A DNA stretch of 64,000 bases from Caprella mutica (lineage: Eukaryota; Arthropoda; Malacostraca; Amphipoda; Caprellidae): assembly GCA_947561585.1 (NCBI GenBank), contig CANNZV010000340.1, positions 62,001 to 126,000 of the forward strand, in the 5' to 3' direction. This document shows, in pieces, positions 10,996 to 22,202 of the stretch. The notes beneath the pieces are model-generated. The model worked only from the letters and a program-made list of their open reading frames with translations. It was not told the DNA's origin and did not search any database. Both the position numbers and the translations under genes were made by a program. How positions within the stretch are numbered: the first letter of the stretch is position 1; every line of letters starts with the position of its first letter.

Positions 10996-11352
10996 CAGGG
11001 CTGTGGAGTCGGAGTCAAAGCTTTTTTTGGTGGAGTCGGAGTCAGGAGTCTAATATTTGTGCCGACTCCCGACTTCAAGCTATAGATATAAGTCACAAAA
11101 ATTTAGATCCATTTTATTTGTTGTTCATCATGATAAATATCTCATAAGAACTAATAACTGCTCATAGTTATGAATTAAATCAAAATTTATAGTCTAAACA
11201 CTCAAATGACTCGATATTGCTTATAAAAATACTGTAAAACTGTTTGTCGGAGTCGAGGAGTCGGTGAAATTCTTTATAAAGGAGTCGGAGTTGATAAATT
11301 CAAAATAAAGGAGTCGAAGTCTAACATTTTATGTACCGACTCCGCAGCCCTG
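10996..11352. mobile_element. hAT-type MITE with perfect 8-bp target duplication
   Basis: TIRs CAGGGCTGTGGAGTCGG / CCGACTCCGCAGCCCTG bound 357 bp. The flanks are identical AGAGTAAT duplications (10988-10995 and 11353-11360). Subterminal 'ggagtcggagtc' units repeat at both ends. It lies 196 bp before the first recovered ICE2 exon, so probably in intron 1 or the promoter region. Confidence 0.85.
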
Positions 11353-11548
11353 AGAGTAATACAATTTTAGAGTGGGGGGACCTTTAATAGGTTTTCCTAA
11401 TTTTATATGGAATTCATCAAGAATCTTGTCAAAAATATGATTCCATAGTACAAACTTGTTACTAAAGTGGTTAAAGCAGTGGAAAATAAATACAAATTAT
11501 ATCCATGACATGTTTCTTATCAATGTTATTATTTTTTTCTTTGTACAG

Positions 11549-11714
11549 ATTCAGTGAAGAAAGCAAAAGAGGTTTTGTAAAACAAGATGATCCATACATC
11601 TCCAAAAAGAAACTGGTGGCATGCACAGACTTCTACAAAAGAGAGAAGGTCAAAGAGGGAGATTTCAATGTTCTTGAATATCTTGGTAAAGATATGTTTG
11701 AAGAAGCTTGGCAA
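11549..11714 (+). CDS. ICE2: ICE2 exon a (first recovered)
   Basis: Acceptor ttctttgtacag, donor GTAAGT. One base completes a split codon, then 55 codons (FSEESKRGFVKQDDPYISKK...). The FSEES-like start corresponds to the FFSREN region near the human N-terminus, so little protein is missing upstream. Confidence 0.8.
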
Positions 11715-14700
11715 GTAAGTGTTCCAGCTAGCCACTTGAAAAATAATATCAGTCAATAATATCAGTCCCCTATCTACTCGATCACAGCAAATATCTCTAA
11801 ATAACAAGTGTGCATATTTGAAAAATTGCAAGCTATTTATAGAAGTACAGGAGAGTCGAAGACTACACATTATTTTGATAAAAGAAAAATTCAATATTAT
11901 AAATTGTTATATAGCTTAACCTTTATGCCCTCAGCTGACATATGTGTCCCATTTCAAATGATGTATATATTTGGTATTTTGTTGGTGTATATTTTCTTTA
12001 CATAACCAGGTATACACATGTGTACCTTTTCATATGTTGGAGCACATATTTATACTTCCATTAGATAGGCACAATTGTGCTATACTATTGTTATTTATTT
12101 ATTTTTTATTTATTTATTCACTATCTATACTAATAATTTCCCTTGTGTGTTTATTTATTTATTTATTTGGTGTCCTCTTTTACTCGACGGGTATTAAACA
12201 TGAAGAATGTATCTATGATACGCTCGGGAATATATTGACTTAATATTCAAATTCCTTTGTTTTTATTCAATTTTTGAAAGTATTTTATCTATAAAATAAA
12301 TTAGACTATGCAGAAAATTTAATTTTAATCAAATTAATTAAAAATAGCACAATAACAGGTAATATATTGGTATTGATGACGATCCGTTATTTTTTAATTA
12401 ATTAGTTTTGGAGCGTAAAGGGTTAATAAAGTTTTCTATTATTTTAGATTCTAAATGTAGTGTTTGAGTATCATGAAGTAGCCATGTCACTATCAGGTTG
12501 CATGGAAACATGAATTGTCAAGTAGCAACGATAGTAATTTTTGTCTCTCATTATGCTTTTTTCACTGTCCGCACTTTAGGTACATGAAAACAGAGAAAAG
12601 AAACTCCTTGTTGACGATAAGAAAAGAGAAGAAATTGAAGCTAAAAGACTACAAGAGGAGGCTGCAGTGAAGAAACTACTTGATAAAGAGGTATACTTTA
12701 CCAATAACTACATAGCTATTGAATTCATTCATTTAATAATATTTATTAATGCTATATTAACGTAAATGATACTCTCTACCAAAATCCTATTCATTCATAA
12801 TATAAATATATATAAAATTATCATTGGTAAATTAAAAATGTTTTTAATTTATATTGCTATGGCTATTTAATTTGGGAAAGCATTAAGTTTCGTTAGTAGC
12901 TAACTAAATAAATCTTGTTAAAATTAATTAGCTAGCTTTAGTTGTGTTATATAATATATATTGAACATCAATTTATAATTAGCTGTAGGTTTGTTAGTGT
13001 TTGTCCTAGTGATTTTTATCACATGTTTCTTATTGTTCTCACTGTTTTTGTACTAACTAATATTATAAAAATATTAAGAGCTTCTTGCATCATATCTAAA
13101 GTAGATCTTAATTAGGAATTCGTTTGAGATATGAATGGCCATAGGCCCCTAATAAATATATTAATATGGCCGTCTAGAAGGCTGTCTGCTATTCGAAATA
13201 TAGTGCTAGATGTATCTATGATTCTATACAATATTGGTTGTAGCTAGCATATAGATTTAATATAGTTATTATATAGCTATTCGAAATATAGTGCTAGATG
13301 TATCTGTACAATATTGGTTGTAGCTAGCATATAGATTTAATGTAGTCATTATATAGCTATTTGAGATATAGTGCTAGATGTATCTATACAATATTGTTTG
13401 TAGCTAGCATATAGATTTAATATAGTTATTATATAGCTATTTGAAATATAGTGCTAGATGTATCTATACAATATTGGTTGTAGCTAGCATATAGATTTAA
13501 TGTAGTCATTATATAGCTATTTGAGATATAGTGCTAGATGTATCTATACAATATTGTTTGTAGCTAGCATATAGATTTAATATAGTTATTATATAGCTAT
13601 TTGAAATATAGTGCTAGATGTATCTATACAATATTGGTTGTAGCTAGCATATAGATTTAATATAGTTATTTTATAGCTATTTGAAATATAGTGCTAGATG
13701 TATCTATACAATATTGGTTGTAGCTAGCATATAGATTTAATATAGTTATTATATAGCTATATCTCATAGTATGCTAACAATGGCAATTTGAATAAACACA
13801 TCTTTAAATTTTAATATAACTTGAATAAATGCAACTGGTGAGCAATGAATAAAGGTGAAAGAAACTTTTTAAATTTTGTACCTAACTTATATTTTTTTGT
13901 ACCAAATTTATAGGAGTAAAAAGCTAAAAATGTTCATTGAAACTTTTGCAGATTGAGAACATAATACAGTCACATACAAAGTGTGTGAAGAGATCCTGTC
14001 CAGTGAAGATACCTTACAAGTCGTGTCTCAACAAGGCAGAACACGAACTCTACATGAAGGCATTCCTCAAATACCAAACTAGAAAACCTAAAAATTCTCT
14101 TGAGGAGCAGGAATATCAGTGCTATTTGGTGAGACTTGGCGTTACGAATTATCGGACAATTCCACATCTTCTGTCACATAAGAAAATGTATATAATGATT
14201 ATTACAGATACTAATTAAAAAAAAAGTTAAATAATAATTAGCTATATATTTTTTTTATGTGACTGAAGATGTGGAAGTGTCTGATTGTTTATAACTTACC
14301 CTACCTACCTAAATTAAATATTAATGATATGTATATATTTTCTTTAGTAAGAGTAGCTAATTGAATTGAAAATATCAATATTGATGTAGCTACATCATGT
14401 ACCTAGCTAATATAAATAGACTCATGTTAGTTTCTTCTTTTCCAGAGTTTACAAAACAGAGTTTTTGATGAGCAGAAGCAGGTGATGGACTTTGCCCAAG
14501 GTGTTGCAGATATCCAACTCAATGATTACAATGAACTGCCACAAACAATTAGGGAATATGTCTCTAGATACTCTGAGGTAATTGCATCCATTTCTATCCT
14601 GATTTATTTAAATTAATTTTTTTTAAATACAATATTTTTCCATTAAAAATAAGAAATTTAAAAAAAAATTCTAAATAACTGAATCTGAAGAAATTATGCT

Positions 14701-17700
14701 CAAAATTTTCTTTTATAAATTCATTTTCTTTGTGATATCAAATTTATCATTTTCTAGTCACTAGGATCTTTTAATTATATCAAATAAGTATAATCTAATA
14801 ATCATACTGAATAATATATCATATTGCTAATTGAGTGAATCATGTTTAATATTGAGTTAATTATGTTTAATATTACTTGTTTTCTCCTCAGCACAACTAC
14901 CTGCAAGTTCTGAATTACCCTAGACTGTACACACTAGAGCAACTGGTGCCACTGGTTCCCCCCAATACTCAAATGTACGAAGGAATTGTGTTTGAACATT
15001 TGGGTCACCTGCTCAGTCTGGTCAGTGTTGATTTAGCTAGGAAAATATTTAGTGTGTCCACCGAAACTCTTTTCTCCGCTACTAAATATTATGTAAAATT
15101 TATTAATTTATTTAAGTATCTATCTATAGTACTAAACTACCAATAATAATTAGGCATATTATCGTAGAATGATATATATTTAAAATACTGCAGTTCAATT
15201 GCAGTGGATATATCTTTGGTGGATATATTGAATATATTAACTGATAATTTTAATAATAATTTCTGGCATATCGCTAGATTAATAACATTTTATAATTTAG
15301 CTATTTCTGATTATGCATTGTTAACTGATTGTGACCAAATTCAGAAAATATTGTTAGAAATACTAGTTACTAAATATGATGCCAAGTATGAGCATCAATT
15401 AATTTGTCCCATTGGTTTTCTGTTTACTCTGAATTAGAGAATTATTACTTTCCAAAGTAACGGTAACATTAGGACAGGAAGGATAGATTAGATTATATCA
15501 TAACATCATTAGATTATATTTGTTGTTTTTAGGGCACCATACCCCTCCTGAAGATGCCTTACTCTAGAGCAAACTCTGTACCCAGTCTGGCAAATGATAG
15601 CAACTTCCTGCAAAAATTCCCACCAGAGAAAACTTGGCAAGTTCCTCAGCATCTGAAAAATAAAACAAAGGAAGGCACCTACCTTTCCAAGAACACAGGT
15701 ACGTAATTAAATACTGGACTAGCCATAGCTAGCTACTTGTAAGTTGGGGATAAATATCCATCCTGCTAGATGTGATATTTTAATTCTTATGTAGCTAGCT
15801 TAATAAATAGTTAGCTATATTTACAAGTTATAGCTATTCTATTAATTTTTTTTTAACAATTGAAGAATGTTTCCACAGAGCTTGTTATAGTAGGTACCTG
15901 TTTGTTGTTGCAGGTGCCTACATATAATTATTCTTAATCTATTACCATTTTTATTAAAAAAAATAGCCTCTATGGGCTCTATCCTAAAGCTGTTTGTGGT
16001 AACGGAAGAAAAGGGAGCGGCGTTCCTTGGGCTCCGAACTGTATTGTCTTTCTGCATTTTTACCATGTAGATAATAGCTATATCATTTTTATAACGTAAC
16101 TTGTAGTTTTAGAGGGTAGCGCTAGGGTTGTGCTCTTCAACTATGAGGTCTTAGATTTTGTGTTTCATTTACTATCACCTCTTCATTTTCCTCTTCCTTC
16201 CGTGACTGCAGCCACCGGTGCTTGTGTCCGTTCACGGAGTAGCTTCTTTGTATTCATGAGCATTGTCACCGACTGGTGGTAGGTGACTTTGTTCATGGAG
16301 CTACTTTACCTTCTGACTGCTTCTTTCAGTCCCTTGGTACTTATTTCCTTTTGATGTCGGTGATATGGATTTTGGTTCTAAAGCAGACGTTAAACCCTTA
16401 CATAATTGTTTATGAATTATTGATGTTTCCATATAGCTATAGATGCGTGGTTGTTTCTTATATGAAGCTATATGTACTCATAAATTTCTCTCCTTCCTCA
16501 GTGAGTGATGACCCTAACTGTGTGTTTCTGGCTCGCAAGCACCAAGCTAACGTAGTCATATCCCCCAGCGTGCTGAAGACACTCTTAGACAACCCGGGTC
16601 CTAACTTTGACAAAGAGTGGGACATTCCTGTGGTGGTGAAGAGCTTCCCCTTGACAGGTAAGAGCAACTTAACTCTCTTCATCTTATCTAGTAATATTAT
16701 TAATGTACTCAGCTCATGAAATGTAGCTATTACATGCATCTGAGACTGTATGAGCAGGTTACCCTGCGTTTGTGTGCTGCCTGAGACTTGATCTTCTAAA
16801 GAACAACTTCCTCTTACAGAATGTAGGATAAGTTACGAATTATCGGTTGGTTTCACATCTCCGGTCATAGATGAAAAATCTGTATAATAACAATTGAGTA
16901 ATAGTTATTGTATAATTTTTTTTTATGAAATCAACTGATAATTCGTAATTTACTCTACTCCTTTTATGTATTTAATATTTGATTTAGGTAATCTGAACTA
17001 AAGTCCCCTCTGATAATGGTATCAAATATGAAAGTACAACAAAAGGTAGCTACTGTGCACACTGTACAGCCCTTCCAGTCGTCACTGTAAGATATCTTTG
17101 CTGCCTTCTCATAACCAATGCTGTTTTTAGTTTACAATCTCACTCAATTTATTACCATTGCAGATGCTGAAGACTGTACTCAACATCACAGAGTTGTGTT
17201 CATCAATAAACCTATCAAAAAGAAGATCTGGAATCCACAAGAAGAGAAAACTCTTTTCTATAAGAAGTCAGCTCTAGTTGGTTTAACGGAGTTCAAAACG
17301 TCTAAAATGTTCAAGTAAGAGAGAAAATGTATTTATTTATTTGTAGAACATGCTGTCTTTTCTTGTGTTGCTATTTAATGAACCTGTAGTGAACTTCTCT
17401 TTTTATCTTTTCAGAATGAAGGTACCACCTCTGTTTAACACTTTGCAGAAGAATAGCCTGAAATCTAAGAATGGGCCCAAAGAAGTGCCTGAGCAATCAA
17501 CTAACAGGCCTGTGTGCTCTTACGATGATGTGTTTGACATATCGGACATGGAAGTGGACACCTTTGGGACTGAGGGCAGTGCTAAGAGGAAACTAGAGGG
17601 AGAAGAGCAAAGGAAAGGGAGGCGAAGATCCACAAAGAAACCTAAAAATAATACCGGTGTTGATGCAGATTTACCCAAGAAAGAGAAAGGTCACTTAAAG

Positions 17701-18984
17701 GGAGATTCTAACGAAGAAGATCACCCAGATGTTGAACCTAAGGGTGACAGTGTGCTGGATAGTCTCATCGAAGATCAGACTAAACTATTACAAACCTCCA
17801 GCACTACATCTGGTAGAGTGATGACTAAAGCAAGGCGAGTGGGAGAACAATCTACAATGAATGATGTGGGCAAAGAAGCAACCAGAAGTCCATGGAGTAA
17901 TAGAATGTCCACTGACTGGACAGATCACACAGACCCGCTGATACCAATGCCTTTCACCTCCTCTAACTTCCACTACCAACTTTTCAAGCTTCATTCCACT
18001 TGTTCTGCACCCAATAACAGACCCCTTCCTGCCATTAATGTTCTAGTGAGACATCACATCCACGGTGTATCTCAGGAGAATAAGAACGTTAAGGGTAAGA
18101 CATTCAAATCTGGCTCTTACGTCGTGGTTCCAAAGATTGAAAATCAGGTTTATTTTGGGTGCGAGGTTAACACCAGAAAAGAAATAGTGCGTCAGTACTC
18201 AGAGTTACTGGTTAGGCCAAATGCTTATGTTCTTCAGGTCAGAATCTGCAGTCAGTCGGGAGAAATCGTTCTGAGTGAGGAGAAAGACCTCCAGGAGGTT
18301 ATTAGAGAGGGACATCAGTCACACATTCAGTTCCAACCTCAACTCAGTCTGAGTCTTCTGCACTCTACTTTTAACAGTCTAATGGGTTTGTTACCAGGCC
18401 ACTACCTTCTCCACCACCCTAACAAACCAGAGGCCTTCGTACAACTCATGCGTCAAATTAGTGAATCTGATGTCCACTTGGGACAGTCACTCTTTGACTT
18501 GCACTCTTCTTACGGATTTCAAAAGGAGCAAGTTGAGAAGCAATCAGTTGTAACGAGAAAGAATTACAGTGCTGCCCCTTGGATTCCTATAGACACCAAT
18601 GTACCAACTCCTTTCCATCTGAAACATCTCAAGATACCTGCGACATTCCCTATGAACAGACGTGAGTAAACTCCTCTATCACAATCTACCACTATCCTTT
18701 TATGATTTAATAGCCAACTATTTTAGCATCTGTAAAAAAGTAATTAATTGAAAAAGTAGCTAATCTTTTCCCTAAATTCCAATTCTATATAATTACCATA
18801 TGCAGTGTTAGCTTGTCAATAATCTCAATAGCTTAATTGTATTTTCCCTTCATTTTTTTCCACAGCTGAAGGACATAAACTCTCCAAATCAGAGAGGAAG
18901 AAAATCAACGCAAAGGCAAAGAACAAGAAAATGTATTTCCAAAATTCTGACCAAGACTCTAATTCAAGCCAAAAGAAGTCTTGA
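11549..18984 (+). CDS. ICE2: ICE2/NARG2 homologue, little elongation complex subunit 2 (5' exon missing)
   Basis: ICE2 is a nuclear subunit of the little elongation complex, which with ICE1, ELL and ZC3H8 promotes Pol II transcription of snRNA genes. Ten exons join in frame: 11549-11714, 12580-12690, 13952-14128, 14446-14577, 14892-15020, 15533-15698, 16502-16657, 17164-17314, 17415-18661, 18866-18984. This gives 850 codons plus stop; the human protein has about 980 residues. Recognisable parts are an N-terminal conserved region (exons 3-7, with QNRVFDEQ, YSEHNYLQVL and GPNFDKEWDIPV), a Lys/Arg-rich likely nuclear signal (KGRRRSTKKPK, near 17620), and the NARG2_C domain in the large exon, ending APWIPIDTNVPTPFHLKHL...IPATFP. 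Human ICE2 has VPWVPLDP...PYH at the same place. The first base of 11549 completes a codon begun in an unseen upstream exon holding the start. All introns are GT-AG. Confidence 0.9.
12580..12690 (+). CDS. ICE2: ICE2 exon b
   Basis: 37 whole codons (VHENREKKLLVDDKKREE...LLDKE), a highly charged and probably helical stretch. Acceptor cactttag, donor GTATAC. Phase 0 on both sides. Too short to stand out as an open frame. Confidence 0.75.
13176..13767. repeat. 80-bp tandem array in ICE2 intron
   Basis: About seven copies of an 80-bp AT-rich unit (tagctagcatatagattta... at 13241, 13321, 13401, 13481, 13561, 13641, 13721). Alternating variants (ggttg/tttg and tatagttatt/tgtagtcatt) give a 160-bp higher-order period over the middle copies. 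Confidence 0.85.
13952..14128 (+). CDS. ICE2: ICE2 exon c
   Basis: 59 codons (IENIIQSHTKCVKRSCP...EEQEYQCYL), phase 0 both sides. Acceptor cttttgcag, donor GTGAGA. The 'VKIPYKSCLNKAEHELYMKA' part aligns with the human VPYPRFSRFSQREQRSYVDL region. A foldback MITE starts about 12 bp past the donor. Confidence 0.85.
14140..14303. mobile_element. Foldback MITE family C in ICE2 intron
   Basis: Arms 'ttacgaattatcggacaattccacatcttctgtcacata' and 'tatgtgactgaagatgtggaagtgtctgattgtttataacttaccc'. The family consensus starts TA-GGGTAAGTTACGAATTATCGG and ends AACTTACCC-TA. Confidence 0.65.
14446..14577 (+). CDS. ICE2: ICE2 exon d
   Basis: 44 codons (SLQNRVFDEQKQVMDFAQG...REYVSRYSE), phase 0 both sides, acceptor cttttccag, donor GTAATT. 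Confidence 0.85.
14892..15020 (+). CDS. ICE2: ICE2 exon e
   Basis: 43 codons (HNYLQVLNYPRLYTLEQLV...GHLLSL), phase 0 both sides, acceptor ttctcctcag, donor GTCAGT. Confidence 0.85.
15533..15698 (+). CDS. ICE2: ICE2 exon f
   Basis: 55 codons plus one base (GTIPLLKMPYSRANSVPSL...YLSKNT). Acceptor tgtttttag, donor GTACGT. Ends in phase 1. Confidence 0.85.
15950..16410 (+). repeat. SINE-like dispersed repeat in ICE2 intron
   Basis: From 'ctctatgggctctatcctaaagctgtttgtgg' through 'gtagcgctagggttgtgctcttcaac', 'cctcttcattttcctcttcc' and 'gactgcttctttcagtcc' to 'ggttctaaagcagacgttaaaccc'. The same block order occurs at 19395-19980, 24140-24315 (short form) and 34085-34565 (inverted). A fixed 3' end with variable length suggests a SINE or a LINE 3' fragment. 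Confidence 0.55.
16502..16657 (+). CDS. ICE2: ICE2 exon g
   Basis: Two bases complete a Val codon, then 51 codons and one base (SDDPNCVFLARKHQANVVIS...VVVKSFPLT). Acceptor tccttcctcag, donor GTAAGA. Matches the human segment around HGPTYKEQWEIPV. Confidence 0.85.
16826..16955. mobile_element. Foldback MITE family C in ICE2 intron
   Basis: Left end TA-GGATAAGTTACGAATTATCGG, right end 'ctgataattcgtaatttactc'-TA. A TA dinucleotide flanks each end, consistent with Tc1/mariner-type insertion. Confidence 0.65.
17164..17314 (+). CDS. ICE2: ICE2 exon h
   Basis: Begins with two bases completing Asp (DAEDCTQHHRVVFINKPIKK...FKTSKMF) and ends in phase 2. Acceptor accattgcag, donor GTAAGA. Human VIYINSPLPQKK aligns with VVFINKPIKKK. 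Confidence 0.85.
17415..18661 (+). CDS. ICE2: ICE2 exon i, large exon with the NARG2_C domain
   Basis: One base completes Lys, then 415 codons and one base. It holds an acidic and basic low-complexity linker (about 17500-17900) and then the C-terminal domain from YQLFKLHSTCS (near 17970) to IPATFPMNR. Acceptor atcttttcag, donor GTGAGT. The open frame would otherwise stop three codons into the intron. Confidence 0.9.
18866..18984 (+). CDS. ICE2: ICE2 last exon
   Basis: Two bases complete Pro, then EGHKLSKSERKKINAKAKNK...SSQKKS and TGA at 18982-18984. A Lys-rich tail, as in other ICE2 proteins after the FPP/FPM motif. Acceptor tttttccacag. Confidence 0.85.
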
Positions 18985-19172
18985 TTAGTGTCACTCTATC
19001 AGACTAATTAGTCACTCAGTCCTTTATGATCAGTGTCACTATATCAGACTAATTAGTCACCTACTCAGTCCTTTATGATCAGTGTCACTATATCAGACTA
19101 ATTAGTCACCTACTCAGTCCTTTATGATCAGTGTCACTATATCAGACTAATTAGTCACCTACTCAGTCCTTT
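18985..19172. repeat. 49-bp tandem array in the ICE2 3' UTR
   Basis: Four copies of 'agtgtcactatatcagactaattagtcacc...cctttatgatc' start at 18987, 19032, 19081 and 19130, beginning three bases after the stop codon. The first copy is 45 bp and slightly diverged; the other three are nearly identical. Confidence 0.85.
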
Positions 19173-19238
19173 ATTACATTTCAATGTCTGACTCCAACTG
19201 AGAATAGGCAGAATAGTATTTCTAGTCTTCCATGCTTT

Positions 19239-19244
19239 ATTAAA
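19239..19244 (+). promoter_or_regulatory. Candidate ICE2 polyadenylation signal
   Basis: ATTAAA, the commonest variant signal, about 255 bp past the stop codon. Other AT-rich candidates lie further on, so the real site is uncertain. Confidence 0.3.
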
Positions 19245-19394
19245 ATATTTAGCTAGGTATACGGACTTTCATTCAATCACCTCGATTATAGAATGATTAA
19301 TTTTAATGCTGTGTTTTAATTGTTAATTGTCATTCATAATTTTATATTCATTAAAAATATTTGATGGGGACACTGTTCATTTTATTATTACCAA

Positions 19395-19980
19395 GCCATC
19401 CTAAAGCTGTTTATGGTGAATATAAGAAAAGGGGGGTGGCGTCCCCTTGGTCCCGAACTGCTGTCTTTTGGATTATGTATCGTCTTTTTCCTTTTTTACA
19501 ATGCTGTTGTCACCGACGGTGGTAAGTGATTTTGTTCATGGATCCACTTTCCTTTCTGACTGCTTCTTCTAGTACCTTGTATTTAATTCCCTTTTGACGT
19601 CAGCGATATGGCCTTTGGTTCCGAAACAGACGTTAAACCCCTATTAAATTAATTTTTACAATGCTTTTTATTTTTTAACGGCATTTTAAGTTTTAAAGGA
19701 TAGCACTAGGGTTATGTTCTTAAACAATGAGGTCTTACATTTTGTGTTAGGTAGACTCGTAGGTTTCATTTACTATTACCTCTTCATTTTCCTCTTCCAT
19801 CCGTGAGTGCAGTCACCGATGCTTGTGTCCCTTTTCGTCACATTCCTTGGTAAGTGACGGCATTCACTGAGTAGCTTTTCCTTACTGACTATTTCTTCCA
19901 GTCCCTTGTATTTAACTTTCCATTAACGTCAGCGATGTGGCCTTTGCTTTCAAAGCAGACGTTGAACCTTCTTAAATAAT
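19395..19980 (+). repeat. SINE-like repeats, two adjoining copies
   Basis: The first copy ends 'gttccgaaacagacgttaaacccc' near 19640. A second begins within 30 bp and ends 'tttcaaagcagacgttgaacc' near 19970. Same family as 15950-16410. Confidence 0.55.
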
Positions 19981-20690
19981 TTTCAATTTTAGCAAATTAA
20001 TTTTTTTTATATATTGCCACTTTTGGGATTAATAGCTACGAGATTTAAGTATCAACTAAAAGCGTTATTTTACCAGAGACTTTATACGGAAGCTGTTTTG
20101 GATGGTAGAGAAGTGGAATAACTGCTCTCTGAACTGTTGTAATCTGGATACATATTTAATTCTTTTTTTTCATGACTGGTTTTACTGTTTAATGCAATTA
20201 ACTATTTGCACGCTAAGCGCCTCCTGGTTATTTTGTTCACCTAAAAGGATCACTAGGTAATTTTTATTTCCTTAAGCTGCTGCCAAGCGCGTGGATCCTT
20301 TGCCGGAACACACGACCGTGGCTTAGGTACCACTTTTCAGCAATACTTTAGATAATTAGGTTCTTGAAAAGTTAGACTCCGACATTTGAAATAATTTTAA
20401 TTTATCAACGGTGAACCTTTTGGTAATTTATCGTATCGATTGTGAACACAACCGCGTACTAGCATGTGGGTATTTACATGTAGTATTCGTGCAATATTCA
20501 TTTTACAATTCCGTATTTATTTAATATTAAATTTGTTTTCTATTTTAAACTGAAGGATTGACCTTGTAGATGCGTTACTAATTTCAGGTTTTGAATACTT
20601 ACACTCATCGGCTAGATAAGTAATAAATTGTAATATTTGTTATTCATTTTTAATTTGTTTAAGTTTTTTTTTTCAAGCTAACCGTAGGAT
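19981..20690. other. Intergenic sequence, no gene seen
   Basis: A diverged SINE-like fragment is visible at about 20090-20165 ('gctgttttggatggtagagaagtgg...gaactgttgtaatctggat'). Otherwise nothing recognised. Confidence 0.35.
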
Positions 20691-20696
20691 GAACGT

Positions 20697-21270
20697 TTGT
20701 ATCAATTCAATGAAAAACCTTTCGATTCAGTTATAACTTCATCAGTCATTTGCAAAGAAGCAGTTATATCAGGAAATTTAGTAATCATTCGCTGCGGCGC
20801 CTTCTTGTTGGATGGTCCACTAAGTGTCTTCGCTGAAGTGATCTTCCGTACATTCCAGCAATGGCTTCAGAATGATTTTGGCACTTTGATCGAGAAAAAT
20901 TTCCTGGTTTTGAAACGTCCTCCCATACCATCACAGAAACTGGTTTCATGGTTTCGATACGCGGTTTTTTTATTATAATGAATATCTTGGATCTTTCCCA
21001 TTTGATGAGCCCCACCAAATTTGATTTAAATTAATTTTTTCATATGTAATTTTGTCCATAAAATCCGAAAATATTAACCGTTTTTGGTATAAACTGATAT
21101 TTCTTGAGATATGAGGGCCTCGCAAAACTTGAATTCTTTTAGAGGAAGTTTTTTTTTTTACAGCTGCTGAAAGGGTTCGTCTCTTTTGAAAGGTTTCAGT
21201 TCTTTGTGGACGAGTCTTCTCATAGTTCTGGGACTCATGTCTTTGAGTTTCTCCGAATCTTCTCTCGAAT
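20697..21270 (-). pseudogene. Tc1/mariner-type transposase remnant
   Basis: Read on the minus strand, 21260-21150 gives SPRTMRRLVHKELKPFKRD, which resembles the mariner helix-turn-helix region. 20985-20930 gives MKPVSVMVWEDVS (compare the family's SVMVWGG). A shifted frame gives WTIQQEGAAAN (compare FQQDGAPAH). Stops and frameshifts break it. Similarity is by motif only, but the motif order is right. Confidence 0.6.
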
Positions 21271-21656
21271 ACGTTTGATCATTGATTTAAAGTGACCAGC
21301 GTTTCCCAACCCTGGGGTCGCCAAAGCATCAAATCAAAATTCAATAATATGGCAGAACCAATGAGTGTACACTGTGTTGCATCTGAAATATCATTTTTAA
21401 ATTGCGAACTTGGAGAACTTTAAATGCGTCAAATGCCATTATAGATTTATCACTTTAATGGAAAATAATGTATTTTTATGATTATTAAATATTTATTGTC
21501 ATATATTTTAAACCTTTGTGAGCGTAGGCTACCACTTCTCGAACGATCAAAACAAATCGCCTCTTTCAATAAAACACTTCAATGATTTACATGTTGTCGA
21601 TCTCGCAATTGACAGTTTCTTTGCAATAGCGGAGTGAGATGTGTAATGCGTCTAAA

Positions 21657-21839
21657 GGGCCGTACACACGTAGGGTTTTTTAAATCGTTCCACCAGACTT
21701 TTTGCTAAGCTCCTCCTACTTTTTCTACGAGAATAATGGAAAAAACGATAAAATTATTATTTATTTTGTGGAAAAAGTAGGAGGAGCTTAGCAAAAAGTG
21801 TTGTGGAAGGACTTAAAAAACCCTACGTGTGTACGGCCC
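21657..21839. mobile_element. Foldback MITE family B, copy 1
   Basis: Ends GGGCCGTACACACGTAGGG / CCCTACGTGTGTACGGCCC, with arms carrying 'aagctcctcctactttttc' and its complement. The whole 183-bp element is one long hairpin. Flanks are TAAA and TTCA, degenerate relative to the TTAA seen at copy 3. Confidence 0.8.
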
Positions 21840-21939
21840 TTCAAGGTGCTCTTTTGTCTGCCATTTTTGAACTGGCTAAATTTATTCTACGAAAAACAAT
21901 TGTGATGTTATAATATTGCATAGTCAATCACCTACTAAA

Positions 21940-22202
21940 GGGCCGTACACACGTAGGGTTTTTTTAGTCTTTCCACCAGAATTTTTGCTAAGCTCCTCCT
22001 ACTTTTTCCACGAGAATATAAGAAAAACGATATAGATATTATTTATTTCAGTTGGTATCTATAATACTTTCAGGTAGCATGGATACCAACTAAAATAAAT
22101 AAAAATTGTATCCTTTTTTCTTTTATTCTCGTGGAAAAAGTAGGAGGAGCTTAGCAAAAAGTCTGGTGGAAAGACTGAAAAAACCCTACGTGTGTACGGC
22201 CC
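21940..22202. mobile_element. Foldback MITE family B, copy 2
   Basis: Same ends and arms as copy 1. The centre is longer and holds an inner palindrome (ttggtatctataatac / gcatggataccaa). Copies 1 and 2 lie only 100 bp apart. Confidence 0.8.
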
